64,000 nt of DNA, from contig NZ_JAICDG010000005.1 of the NCBI RefSeq assembly GCF_022751215.1, positions 434,001 to 498,000 of the forward strand. The letters are read 5' to 3'. The stretch is from Actinomadura terrae (GTDB taxonomy: Bacteria; Actinomycetota; Actinomycetes; Streptosporangiales; Streptosporangiaceae). The position numbers and the translations under genes are program-made. Of the stretch, positions 1 through 8,058 are shown one piece after another; positions within the stretch are counted from its first letter, which is position 1, and the number at the start of each line of letters is the position of its first letter. The notes beneath the pieces were generated by a model, which saw only the letters and a program-made list of their open reading frames with translations, was not told where the DNA came from and did not search any database.

Positions 1-381
1 TTCCTGATCGCGCGCGACACCGAGGCCGAGGCCCGCGAGGTGCTGCGCGAGATCGTCGCGAAGGCCGACCGGAAGGCCGTGGAGGGCTTCGGGGCGGCGG
101 TGAAGCAGGCCGGGCAGTCGGCGTCGGACGGCAAGGGCATGTGGCAGGACTCGGAGTTCGCCGACCTCGTCCAGTACAACGACGGGTTCCGCACCGGCCT
201 GATCGGCACGCCCGAGCAGATCGCCGAGCGGATCGTCGCCTACAAGCGGCTCGGCGTCGACCTGTTCCTGCTCGGCTTCCTGCACTACCTGGAGGACGTC
301 GAGTACTTCGGCAAGCGCATCCTCCCCCTCGTACGCGAGCTGGAAGCGGACCTGAAGACTCCCGCACGCGTGAACTCCTGA
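1..381 (+). CDS. sfnG: dimethylsulfone monooxygenase SfnG, C-terminal part
   Basis: The reading frame is open from the first base, so only the last ~126 residues are present. The tail (WQDSEFADLVQYNDGF, then GLIGTPEQIAERI and LGFLHYLEDVEYFG) matches the C-terminus of SfnG, the FMNH2-dependent LLM-fold monooxygenase that splits dimethylsulfone to methanesulfinate in sulfur starvation. The GTPEQIAERI segment is the usual late barrel helix of this family. It is the first visible gene of an operon that continues with SfnC/SfnB-like, SsuD-like and reductase genes, which supports the assignment. The next gene starts 24 bases after its stop. The N-terminus, promoter and true start lie outside the window. 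Confidence 0.88.
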   Translation, partial: FLIARDTEAEAREVLREIVAKADRKAVEGFGAAVKQAGQSASDGKGMWQDSEFADLVQYNDGFRTGLIGTPEQIAERIVAYKRLGVDLFLLGFLHYLEDVEYFGKRILPLVRELEADLKTPARVNS

Positions 382-404
382 AAACCCCCGAGACAGGAGA
401 GGCA

Positions 405-1637
405 ATGTCCGTCGAGACCGAGCAGTCCGTCGAGACCGAGCAGAGCATCCAGACGACGCAGGACGAGCGTTTCGCGGCGGCGCTGCACCGCGCCGACCTC
501 GTCGCCGCCGAGCTGCGCGCCACCGCCGCCGAACGCGACCGCGCCAACCGGACGCCGCGCGAGGAGGTCGAGCTGCTGCGCCGGGCCGACCTGCTCCAGG
601 TGCAGGAGCCCGTCGAGTACGGCGGGGACGGGCTGTCGTTCGCGCAGGCGGCGCAGATCGTGCGGCGGATCGCGCGCGGCGACACCTCGATCGCGCACCT
701 GATCGGCTACCACTACGCGCAGACCCGCGTCGCCTCGCTGTTCGGCACGCCCGAGCAGGACGCCGAGCTGTCGCGCCGCAACGCTCAGGAGAAGGTGTTC
801 TGGGGCGGCGTGCAGAACCCGCGCGGCGGCTCCGACGTCGTGCTGACGCGCGACGGCGACCGGTTCCGGCTGGACGGCCGCCGCTCGTTCGCCTCGGGCG
901 CCGGGCTCGGCGACTACCTGTCGGTCACCGCCGCCTTCGAGGGCGAGCTGGTGTTCGTCGCGCTGCCCGGCGGGCGCAAGGGCTTCCGCGCACTCGGCGA
1001 CTGGGACAACATCGGCCAGCGGCTCACCGATTCCGGCGGCGTCGAGTTCACCGCGACGCCCGTCGAGCGGCACGAGATCCTCGGCCCCGACCCGCTCACC
1101 GGACGGACGATCACCCCGTACCAGACGCTCGTCACCCCGCACTGGCAGCTGGCGTTCGTGAACTTCTATGTGGGTACGGCGGAGGGCGCCCTCGACGAGG
1201 CGCTGGACTGGACGCGCCTGCACGCCGCCCCGTGGGAGACCTCCGGCGTCGACAGCGCGACCGACGACCCGTACGTCCTGCAAACCGTCGGGGAGCTGCG
1301 CAGCGAGATCCGCGCCGCCGCCCTGCTCGCCGACCGGGCCGGGGACGCGCTCCAGCACGCGCTCGGCATCGGCGAGTCGATCACCGAGGAGGAGCGCGCG
1401 GACGCGGCGGTCGCGGTCTACGAGGCCAAGTACCTGTCGACGAAGGTCGCGCTGTCGGTCGCGTCCCGGCTGTTCGAGATCCAGGGCGCGCGGGCCACGA
1501 CCAGCGCCTACGGCTTCGACCGGCACTGGCGGAACCTGCGCACGCACACCGTCCACGACCCGGTCGCCTACAAGGCACGCGAGGTCGGCGACTGGACGCT
1601 GAACCGCCGCGCCCCCGCCTTCTCCCTCTACCGCTGA
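405..1637 (+). CDS. acyl-CoA dehydrogenase-fold monooxygenase (SfnC/DszC type)
   Basis: A 410-residue protein with the acyl-CoA dehydrogenase fold. The tail RNLRTHTVHDPVAYKAREVG and the middle segment HLIGYHYAQTR are typical of DszC/SfnC-type flavin monooxygenases, which use FMNH2 from a partner reductase to oxygenate sulfur compounds rather than oxidising acyl-CoA. The ATG at 405 follows a GGAGAGG ribosome site. The frame is open further upstream, but that part overlaps the previous gene and lacks family similarity. The first residues contain a duplicated SVETEQ block from an 18-base tandem repeat, so the N-terminal ~20 residues are probably a flexible tag. It lies between sfnG and an SfnB-like gene, the usual sulfone-utilisation context. 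Exact substrate is not readable from sequence. Confidence 0.85.
   Translation: MSVETEQSVETEQSIQTTQDERFAAALHRADLVAAELRATAAERDRANRTPREEVELLRRADLLQVQEPVEYGGDGLSFAQAAQIVRRIARGDTSIAHLIGYHYAQTRVASLFGTPEQDAELSRRNAQEKVFWGGVQNPRGGSDVVLTRDGDRFRLDGRRSFASGAGLGDYLSVTAAFEGELVFVALPGGRKGFRALGDWDNIGQRLTDSGGVEFTATPVERHEILGPDPLTGRTITPYQTLVTPHWQLAFVNFYVGTAEGALDEALDWTRLHAAPWETSGVDSATDDPYVLQTVGELRSEIRAAALLADRAGDALQHALGIGESITEEERADAAVAVYEAKYLSTKVALSVASRLFEIQGARATTSAYGFDRHWRNLRTHTVHDPVAYKAREVGDWTLNRRAPAFSLYR
408..443 (+). repeat. two perfect 18-bp tandem repeats in a coding start
   Basis: The unit TCCGTCGAGACCGAGCAG occurs twice back to back (408-425 and 426-443), encoding SVETEQ-SVETEQ immediately after the initiator methionine of the DszC-like gene. 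It keeps the frame and looks like a recent slippage duplication. Confidence 0.9.
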
Positions 1638-1645
1638 GGACGACG

Positions 1646-2854
1646 ATGCCGAACGCGCACGTGATCCGCTCGGGCGCGGAGGCCGTGGAGGTCGCGCGCA
1701 AGCTCGCCGCCGCCGTCGCCGTGCAGGCGGGCGAGCGCGACCGGGACCGGCGGGCACCGGCCGCCGAGCTGGACGAGCTGTCGCGCTCGGGCCTGCTCGG
1801 CGTCACGGTGCCCGCCCGGCACGGCGGCGCCGAGGTGGGCGTCGCCGTGCTGGCCGAGGTGTTCCGGACGCTCGCCGCCGCCGACGCGAGCCTCGCGCAG
1901 ATCCCGCAGAGCCATTTCGTGTTCCTGGACGCGCTGCGGCGGCAGGGCAGCGAGCAGCAGCAGGCCCGCTACTTCGCGAAGGCGCTGGACGGCGCGCGCT
2001 TCGCCAACGCCCAGACCGAGCGCGGCGGCCGCACCGTCACCGACGACGCGACCGCACTCCGCCTGACGAAACCCGGCCGCTACGTCCTCGACGGGGTGAA
2101 GTACTACAGCACCGGCGCGCTGTTCGCCGACGTGCTGGTCGTCCGCGCCGTCCTCGCCGACGAGCCGCCGCTGCCGGACGGGTCGGCGCCCAAGGCGCTC
2201 GCCTACATCCCGCGCGACACCCCCGGCGTCGTCATCGAAGACGACTGGGACGGCATGGGGCAGCGGACCACCGCGAGTGGAACGGTCCGGCTGGAGGGCG
2301 TCCGGGTCGGCGCGAAGGACGTCGTCCCCTACAACGCCATCTTCGACGGGCCGACGACCTACGGCGCGCGGGCGCAGGTGCTGCACGCCGCGCTGGACGC
2401 GGGCATCGCCCGGGGCGCGGTCGCCGCAGCCGTCACCGCCGCCGGAAAGGCCCGGCCGTGGTTCGAGAGCGGCGCCGAGACCGCGACCGGCGACCCGCTG
2501 CTCGTCCAGCGGGCGGGCGAGCTGGAGATCACCGTCCGGGCCGCCGAGGCGCTGCTGCGGGAGGCCGCCGAGGCGATCGACGCGGCCGAGCGCGACCCGT
2601 CCGCGGATGCGACCGCGCAGGCGTCGATCGCGACCGCCGCCGCCAAGGTCGCCACCGGACGTGCCGCGCTGGACGCCGCCTCGACCCTGTTCGAGCTGGG
2701 CGGGACGCGGTCGGCGGCGGGCGCGCTGAACCTGTCGCGGCACTGGCGGGACGCGCGCACCCACACCCTGCACGACCCCGAACGCTGGAAGGTGCAGCAC
2801 ATCGGACGCTGGCTGCTGACCGGGACGCCCCCGCCCCGGCACGGGCAGCTCTGA
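1646..2854 (+). CDS. sfnB: SfnB family sulfur acquisition oxidoreductase
   Basis: A 402-residue acyl-CoA dehydrogenase-fold flavoprotein. The start HVIRSGAEAVEVARKLAA, the segment LAAADASLAQIPQSHFVFL and the tail SRHWRDARTHTLHDPERWK are hallmarks of SfnB, a two-component-type monooxygenase associated with dimethylsulfone and sulfonate use. It begins 8 bases after the preceding related gene, with TGAGGA just upstream of the ATG. The two neighbours are paralogues within the same fold and probably share reduced flavin from reductases encoded further along the operon. The C-terminal region (FELGGTRSAAGALNLSRHWRDARTHT split into shorter recognisable blocks) carries the conserved ARTHTxHDP motif. 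Substrate specificity is inferred from context. Confidence 0.88.
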   Translation: MPNAHVIRSGAEAVEVARKLAAAVAVQAGERDRDRRAPAAELDELSRSGLLGVTVPARHGGAEVGVAVLAEVFRTLAAADASLAQIPQSHFVFLDALRRQGSEQQQARYFAKALDGARFANAQTERGGRTVTDDATALRLTKPGRYVLDGVKYYSTGALFADVLVVRAVLADEPPLPDGSAPKALAYIPRDTPGVVIEDDWDGMGQRTTASGTVRLEGVRVGAKDVVPYNAIFDGPTTYGARAQVLHAALDAGIARGAVAAAVTAAGKARPWFESGAETATGDPLLVQRAGELEITVRAAEALLREAAEAIDAAERDPSADATAQASIATAAAKVATGRAALDAASTLFELGGTRSAAGALNLSRHWRDARTHTLHDPERWKVQHIGRWLLTGTPPPRHGQL

Positions 2855-2871
2855 GGAAGGAATCCCTGACC

Positions 2872-4044
2872 GTGACCCTGTCGTTCCACTGGTTCCTGCC
2901 CACCTACGGCGACTCGCGCTTCATCGTGGGCGGCGGCCACGGCCGCCTCGCGGACGCGGCGTCCGGCGACCGGCGCGCCTCGATCGGCTACCTGTCCTCG
3001 ATCGTGCGCGGCGCCGAGGAGCTGGGCTTCACCGGCGCGCTCACCCCGACCGGCGCGTGGTGCGAGGACGCGTGGCTGACCACGGCGATGCTGGCGCGCG
3101 AGTCCGAGCGGCTGGCGTTCCTGGTCGCGTTCCGGCCCGGACTGATCAGCCCGACGCTCGCCGCGCAGATGGCCGCCACGTTCAGCGCGCACGCGCCGGG
3201 ACGGCTGCTGCTCAACGTCGTCACCGGCGGCGAGGCGCACGAGCAGCGCGCCTACGGCGACCACCTGTCCAAGGACGAGCGGTACGCGCGCTGCGCCGAG
3301 TTCCTCTCGGTCGTGCGGCGGCTGTGGGACGGCGAGACCGTCACCCATCGCGGCACGCACCTGGACATCGACGCGGCGCGGCTGCCGACCCTCCCCGTCC
3401 CCGTCCCGCCGCTGTACTTCGGCGGGTCGTCGGCCGCCGCCGGGCCGGTCGCCGCCGAGCACGCCGACGTGTACCTGACCTGGGGCGAGCCGCTCGACGC
3501 GGTGGCCGCCAAGGTCGAGTGGATTCGCGGGCTCGCCGCGTCCCGAGGCCGGAAACCGAGGTTCGGAATACGGCTGCACGTCATCACCCGCGACACCGCC
3601 GAGGAGGCGTGGCAGCTCGCGGGACGGCTGGTCGAGGCGCTCGGCGAGGACACCGTCGCCGCCGCCCAGGCCGCGCTCGCCCGCAGCGAGTCCGTCGGCC
3701 AGCGGCGGATGCGCGAACTCCACGAGACGAGCCGCTCGAACGGCTCGTGGCGCGACCCCCGCGCCCTGGAGATCGCGCCGAACCTGTGGGCGGGCGTCGG
3801 ACTCGTCCGGGGCGGCGCCGGGACCGCGCTGGTCGGCAGCCACGCCGAGGTCGCGGACCGCATCGCCGAGTACGCCGAGCTCGGCATCGACGAGTTCGTC
3901 CTGTCGGGCTACCCGCACCTGGAGGAGCTGTACTGGGTCGGCGAGGGCGTGCTGCCCCGCCTGGCCGAACGCGGCCTCTTCCACGGTTCGCCCGGAGCGG
4001 CCTCGGGTGCGACGGCGTTCCTGCCGAAGGGCGCGGCGCGATGA
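2872..4044 (+). CDS. ssuD: FMNH2-dependent alkanesulfonate monooxygenase
   Basis: A 390-residue LLM-fold monooxygenase that cleaves C1-C14 alkanesulfonates to aldehyde and sulfite with reduced FMN. It aligns by eye over its whole length with SsuD: WFLPTYGDSR at the start, LTPTGAWCEDAW, PPLYFGGSSAAAG, VYLTWGEP, RFGIRLHVITRDTAEEAWQ, and the C-terminal APNLWAGVGLVRGGAGTALV and YPHLEELYWVGEGVLP. The Cys of the CEDAW segment corresponds to the conserved active-site-region Cys of SsuD. The start is a GTG at 2872 preceded by GAGGAAGG. The stop overlaps the ATG of the flavin reductase by four bases (ATGA), which suggests coupled expression of monooxygenase and electron donor. Confidence 0.93.
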   Translation: MTLSFHWFLPTYGDSRFIVGGGHGRLADAASGDRRASIGYLSSIVRGAEELGFTGALTPTGAWCEDAWLTTAMLARESERLAFLVAFRPGLISPTLAAQMAATFSAHAPGRLLLNVVTGGEAHEQRAYGDHLSKDERYARCAEFLSVVRRLWDGETVTHRGTHLDIDAARLPTLPVPVPPLYFGGSSAAAGPVAAEHADVYLTWGEPLDAVAAKVEWIRGLAASRGRKPRFGIRLHVITRDTAEEAWQLAGRLVEALGEDTVAAAQAALARSESVGQRRMRELHETSRSNGSWRDPRALEIAPNLWAGVGLVRGGAGTALVGSHAEVADRIAEYAELGIDEFVLSGYPHLEELYWVGEGVLPRLAERGLFHGSPGAASGATAFLPKGAAR

Positions 4045-4514
4045 CGGCGCTCGGACTCGACCTGCGCCGCGTCTACGGCGCCTACCCGACCGGCGTCGCG
4101 GTGGTCGCGGGCCTGGTCGGCGGGCGCCCCGCCGGGATCGCCGCCAGCTCGTTCGTGCCGGTGTCGCTCGACCCGCCGCTGGTGTCGGTGTGCGTCGCGC
4201 ACACGTCCACGACCTGGCCCCGGCTGCGCGAGCGGCGCAGCATCGGGATCAGCGTGCTCGGCGCGCACCAGGAGCACGTCGGCCGCCGCCTCGGCGCCCG
4301 CGACGGCGACCGGTTCGCGGGCGTCGAGTGGCGGGCCACCGACGACGGCTCCGTGCTGGTGGAGGGCGCGTCGGCGTGGTTCGACTGCGTCGTCGAGCAG
4401 CAGGTCCGCTCCGGGGACCACGACATCGTCGTCTTCCGCGTCGAAGACCTGGACGCCGCGCACGACGTCCCCCCGCTGGTGTTCCACGCCAGCACGTTCC
4501 GTTCCCTTCGCTAA
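4041..4514 (+). CDS. flavin reductase family protein (FMN-binding split barrel)
   Basis: A 157-residue protein with the flavin reductase-like FMN-binding fold: YPTGVAVVAGLVGGRPAGIA, then ASSFVPVSLDPPLVSVCVA and a late SGDHDIVVFRVEDLD. These match HpaC/DszD-like NAD(P)H:flavin oxidoreductases that feed reduced FMN to two-component monooxygenases. It overlaps ssuD by four bases, so it is the likeliest reductase partner for SsuD and perhaps for the other LLM and DszC-type enzymes of the operon. A second, unrelated-fold reductase lies 0.5 kb downstream, so the operon has two possible flavin donors. Length is normal for the family. Confidence 0.88.
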   Translation: MTALGLDLRRVYGAYPTGVAVVAGLVGGRPAGIAASSFVPVSLDPPLVSVCVAHTSTTWPRLRERRSIGISVLGAHQEHVGRRLGARDGDRFAGVEWRATDDGSVLVEGASAWFDCVVEQQVRSGDHDIVVFRVEDLDAAHDVPPLVFHASTFRSLR

Positions 4515-4524
4515 GGAGCCCGCG

Positions 4525-5022
4525 TTGCCCGTCAGCGTCCACGTCGAAGTCCGCGCCACGCCCTGGGACGACCCCGCCGCCGAGGCGCTGCGCAAAGCCA
4601 TGGACGCGGAGATGCGCGACCGCTACGAGGACCGGCTGGAGGAGATCGAGGCGCTCGTCACCGAGCCCGACTGGCGGAGCGCGCTCGTGGTCGAACCGCA
4701 CGAGGCCGTCCACGTCGCCGTCGCCTACGCCTCCGGTGAGCCCGTGGGGCACGCGGCGCTGCGCCGCCTGGAGGGCGGTGACCTGGAGCTGAAGCGGATG
4801 TACGTCGCGTCCGCCGCGCGCGGCACGGGCGTCTCCACGGCGCTGCTGGCGGCGATGGAGGACGCGGCGCGCGCGCTCGGCGCGCCCCGGCTCGTCTTGC
4901 AGACCGGTGACCGGCAGCCGGACGCGGTCCGGCTGTACGAGCGCGCGGGCTACACCCGCGTCCCGATATTTCCCCCGTACGAACGGTTGCATTTCTCGAT
5001 TTGCATGGCAAAAGTGTTGTAA
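4525..5022 (+). CDS. GNAT family N-acetyltransferase
   Basis: A 165-residue GNAT-fold acyltransferase. The pattern LELKRMYVASAARGTGVSTALL contains the acetyl-CoA pyrophosphate-binding motif A (R-G-T-G in place of the usual Q/R-x-x-G-x-G/A). It is followed by the typical ALGAPRLVLQTG strand and VRLYERAGYTRVP, the family's motif B. The start is TTG at 4525 with AAGGAG 6 bases upstream. It sits inside the sulfur operon between two flavin reductases. Its acceptor is unknown; acetylation of a sulfur-containing amine or amino-acid analogue is one possibility suggested only by context. Confidence 0.85.
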   Translation: MPVSVHVEVRATPWDDPAAEALRKAMDAEMRDRYEDRLEEIEALVTEPDWRSALVVEPHEAVHVAVAYASGEPVGHAALRRLEGGDLELKRMYVASAARGTGVSTALLAAMEDAARALGAPRLVLQTGDRQPDAVRLYERAGYTRVPIFPPYERLHFSICMAKVL

Positions 5023-5035
5023 CTAAGGAGTGAAC

Positions 5036-5563
5036 ATGAGCATCGTCGTTCTGGTGGGGAATCCTCGCCCCCAGTCCCGAACCTTTCAGATCGCTCTGAA
5101 AGCCGCGGCCGCGATAGCCGAACGGATCGGGGACGGCGACCCCCTCGACGCCGTCGATCTGTCGGCCCTGGCGCCCGACCTGCTCAGCGTCGTCCCACCC
5201 CAGGAGGTACAGGAGGCGCTGGACCGGGTCGCCGGCGCCGACATCCTGCTGGTCGCGAGCCCGACCTACAAGGGCACCTACACCGGCCTGCTGAAGGTGT
5301 TCCTCGACCGGCTGCCGGGGGGCGCGCTGGAGTCGACGATCGCGGTGCCGCTGCTGGTGATGGGCCATCCCAAGCACTCCCTCGCGGTGGAGGTGCACCT
5401 GCGGCCCCTGCTGGTGGAGCTGGGCGCGGTCGTCCCCACGCCGGGGCTGGCGTTCCTGGAGTCGCAGCTCCCGGACGCCGACGAGGTGCTCGGCGCGTGG
5501 GCGGGCACGGTCGCGCCGCAGGTGGTGGCGGCGGAGCTCGCCCGCGACGCCGCGCGGATCTGA
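5036..5563 (+). CDS. ssuE: NADPH-dependent FMN reductase (SsuE/MsuE family)
   Basis: A 175-residue flavodoxin-fold reductase. GNPRPQSRTFQIAL is the phosphate-binding loop, DILLVASPTYKGTYTGLLKVFLDRL is the diagnostic FMN-contact segment (quoted here in blocks of the family motif SPTYKGTYTGLLK), and VMGHPKHSLAVEVHLRPLL matches the SsuE C-terminal half. These enzymes supply FMNH2 to SsuD, MsuD or SfnG. The ATG at 5036 has an AAGGAG site; a GTG two codons upstream is also in frame but too close to that site. A perfectly spaced AAAGGAGG precedes the next LLM gene 15 bases after this stop. Confidence 0.9.
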   Translation: MSIVVLVGNPRPQSRTFQIALKAAAAIAERIGDGDPLDAVDLSALAPDLLSVVPPQEVQEALDRVAGADILLVASPTYKGTYTGLLKVFLDRLPGGALESTIAVPLLVMGHPKHSLAVEVHLRPLLVELGAVVPTPGLAFLESQLPDADEVLGAWAGTVAPQVVAAELARDAARI

Positions 5564-5578
5564 GAAAGGAGGTCCCCG

Positions 5579-6904
5579 GTGCCGGTCAAGCAGATCCATC
5601 TGGCCGCCCATTTCCCCGGCGTCAACAACACGACGGTCTGGTCCGATCCAAAATCAGGGAGCCAGATCGACTTCGACTCCTTCACCCACCTCGCGGAGAC
5701 CGCCGAACACGGCAGGTTCGACTTCTTCTTTCTCGCGGAGGGGCTGCGGCTGCGCGAGATGAAGGGCCGCATCCACGACCTCGACGTCGCCGGGCGGCCC
5801 GAGTCGCTGACCGTCCTGTCGGCGCTGTCGGCCGTCACCACCCGGCTCGGGCTCGCCGCGACCGTCAACTCGACGTTCAACGAGCCCTACGAGGTGGCGC
5901 GGCGCCTCGCGACCCTCGACCACCTCAGCGCCGGACGCGCCGCCTGGAACGTCGTCACCAGCTGGGACGCGTTCACCGGCGAGAACTTCCGGCGCGGCGG
6001 GTACCTGGCGGAGGAGGACCGCTACAACCGCGCCCGCGAGTTCCTGCGCACCGCCCGCGAGCTGTGGGACTCCTGGACGCACGGCGACCTCGTCGCCGAC
6101 CCCGCCTCGGGCACGTTCGCCCGTCCGGGCGCCGGGACGTTCGCGCACCACGGCCCGCAGTTCGACATCGCCGGACGGTTCAACGCGCCGCGCCCGCCGC
6201 AGGGCCACCCGGTCATCATCCAGGCCGGGGACTCGCCGGAGGGACGCGAGTTCGCCGCCGCCGAAGCCGACGTCATCTTCAGCCGGCACGGCACGCTGGA
6301 GGACGGCCGCGCCTTCTACAAGGACGTCAAGAGCAGGCTCGCCAGGTACGGCCGCCGCCCCGACGAGCTGAAGATCATGCCCGCCGTCACCTACGTGCTC
6401 GGCGACACCGAGGAGGACGCCGCCGAGCGCGCCGCCGACATCCGCCGCGCGCAGGTCACCCCGCAGGGCGCGCTGGCCTACCTGGAGGGCTACTGGGGGC
6501 GCGACCTGTCCGGCCACGACCCGGACGGCCCGCTGCCCGACATCGAGCCCGACCTCGGCGAGGGCGTCTCCAAGGGCCGGGCCCAGTTCCGCGGCGACCG
6601 CGGCGAGACCGTCCGCCGGTGGCGGGCGCTGGCCGGGGAGCGCGGCCTCACGATCCGCGAGCTGGTCATCGAGGCCACCGGGCGGCAGACGTTCGTCGGC
6701 ACGCCGCGCTCGGTCGCCGACCAGATCGACGAGTTCGTGCAGACCGACGCCGCGGACGGGTTCGTGCTCGTCCCGCACCTGACCCCGACCGGCCTGGACG
6801 ACCTGGTCGACCACGTCGTGCCGCTGCTCCAGGAGAAGGGCGTCTTCCGCGCCGACTACACCGGCCCGACGCTGCGCGACCACCTCGGGCTGGAGGCGCG
6901 ATGA
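5579..6904 (+). CDS. NtaA/DmoA family FMN-dependent monooxygenase
   Basis: A 441-residue member of the long LLM subfamily that includes nitrilotriacetate monooxygenase A, DmoA and DszA. Recognisable segments are IHLAAHFPGVNNTTVW at the start, FNEPYEVARRLATLDHLSAG, AAWNVVTSWD and PPQGHPVIIQAGDSPEGREF, which form the FMN and substrate pocket of the barrel. The GTG at 5579 follows AAAGGAGG, the strongest ribosome site in the operon. The stop overlaps the next start as ATGA. The family oxidises C-S or C-N bonds with reduced FMN, so a thioether, sulfone or sulfonate substrate is likely here. Confidence 0.88.
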   Translation: MPVKQIHLAAHFPGVNNTTVWSDPKSGSQIDFDSFTHLAETAEHGRFDFFFLAEGLRLREMKGRIHDLDVAGRPESLTVLSALSAVTTRLGLAATVNSTFNEPYEVARRLATLDHLSAGRAAWNVVTSWDAFTGENFRRGGYLAEEDRYNRAREFLRTARELWDSWTHGDLVADPASGTFARPGAGTFAHHGPQFDIAGRFNAPRPPQGHPVIIQAGDSPEGREFAAAEADVIFSRHGTLEDGRAFYKDVKSRLARYGRRPDELKIMPAVTYVLGDTEEDAAERAADIRRAQVTPQGALAYLEGYWGRDLSGHDPDGPLPDIEPDLGEGVSKGRAQFRGDRGETVRRWRALAGERGLTIRELVIEATGRQTFVGTPRSVADQIDEFVQTDAADGFVLVPHLTPTGLDDLVDHVVPLLQEKGVFRADYTGPTLRDHLGLEAR

Positions 6905-8058
6905 CGCGGTTGCATCTCGCCGCCGCGCTGCACGACGCCGGATGGCACTCGGCGGCGTGGCGCGACCCGGCGGCCCGCCCGGCCGAGCTGTTCACCGCCG
7001 GGTACTGGAGCGGCCTCGCCGCCGAGGCCGAGCGGGGCCTGCTCGACTTCGTCACGATCGAGGACGCGCTCGGCCCGCCCGCCTTGGACAAGGGGGTCCC
7101 GGCGCGGCTGGACGCCGTGCTGATCGCCGCGCGGCTCGCGCCCGCGACGTCCCGGATCGGGCTCGTGCCCGCGACCGTCGTCCCGCACACCGAGCCGTTC
7201 CACGTGTCGATCGGCATCGCCTCGCTCGACCACGCGAGCCGCGGCCGCGCCGGCTGGCGGCCCGACACCGACCCCGCCCACCACGCCCACGCCGCGCACT
7301 TCGGCCGCCGCGACCTCCCCGGCACGCCGCTGCTCGACGAGGCGGCCGAGTACACCGAGATCGTCCGGCGGCTGTGGGACTCCTGGGAGGACGACGCGGA
7401 GATCCGCGACGTCGCCACCGGCCGGTTCCTGGACCGGGAGAAGCTGCACTACATCGACTTCGCGGGCGAGCACCTCCGGGTCCGGGGGCCGTCGATCACG
7501 CCGCGCCCGCCGCAGGGCCAGCCGCCGGTGACCGTGCTGGCCGACGACGTCGACGGCTATGAGTTCGCGGCGCGCGCCGCCGACGTCGTCCTGGTCGCCC
7601 CGCGCTCCCGCCGGGACGCCGTGACCGTCGTCGCCCAGGTCAGGGAGGCCGAGCGCACCGTCGAGCGGACCGGCGAGCCGCTGCGCATCCTCGGCGAGCT
7701 GGTCGTGTTCCTCGACTCGGTGCCCGGGGCCGCGAACGCCCGGCGCGCCCGGCTGGACGGCCCCGCGAGCCTCGCCTTCGACCCGAGCCGCGCCTTCGAC
7801 GCCGAGACGTTCACCGGTACCCCCGGCGACCTCGCCGACCTGCTGGTCGACTGGGGCGAGGCGGGCCTGGACGGGTTCCGGCTGCGGCCGGGCGTGCTGC
7901 CGTCCGACCTCGTCGCGATCACGCGCGAGCTGGTGCCGATCCTGCGCGGGCGCGGCGCGTTCCGCGACGCCTACGAGGCGGCGACGCTGCGCGGGCACCT
8001 CGGGCTGCCGCGCCCCGCGAACCGCTACGCCGCATCCGACCCCGGGAGCCGCCCGTGA
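6901..8058 (+). CDS. LLM class flavin-dependent oxidoreductase (DszA/NtaA-like)
   Basis: A 385-residue LLM-fold protein that resembles its upstream neighbour but is shorter and more divergent: LHLAAALHDAGWHSAAW, GLLDFVTIEDALGPP, VPATVVPHTEPFHVSIGIASL, RRLWDSWEDDAE and ITPRPPQGQPPVTVLA. The usual N-V-V-T-S core after the dimer-fold helix is replaced by a shorter H-A-S-R-G-R-A-G-W segment. Its active site may therefore differ, or it may act in a complex with a neighbouring subunit. It starts at ATG 6901 inside the previous stop and ends with GTGA overlap into the next gene, so it is firmly part of the operon. Confidence 0.83.
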   Translation: MTRLHLAAALHDAGWHSAAWRDPAARPAELFTAGYWSGLAAEAERGLLDFVTIEDALGPPALDKGVPARLDAVLIAARLAPATSRIGLVPATVVPHTEPFHVSIGIASLDHASRGRAGWRPDTDPAHHAHAAHFGRRDLPGTPLLDEAAEYTEIVRRLWDSWEDDAEIRDVATGRFLDREKLHYIDFAGEHLRVRGPSITPRPPQGQPPVTVLADDVDGYEFAARAADVVLVAPRSRRDAVTVVAQVREAERTVERTGEPLRILGELVVFLDSVPGAANARRARLDGPASLAFDPSRAFDAETFTGTPGDLADLLVDWGEAGLDGFRLRPGVLPSDLVAITRELVPILRGRGAFRDAYEAATLRGHLGLPRPANRYAASDPGSRP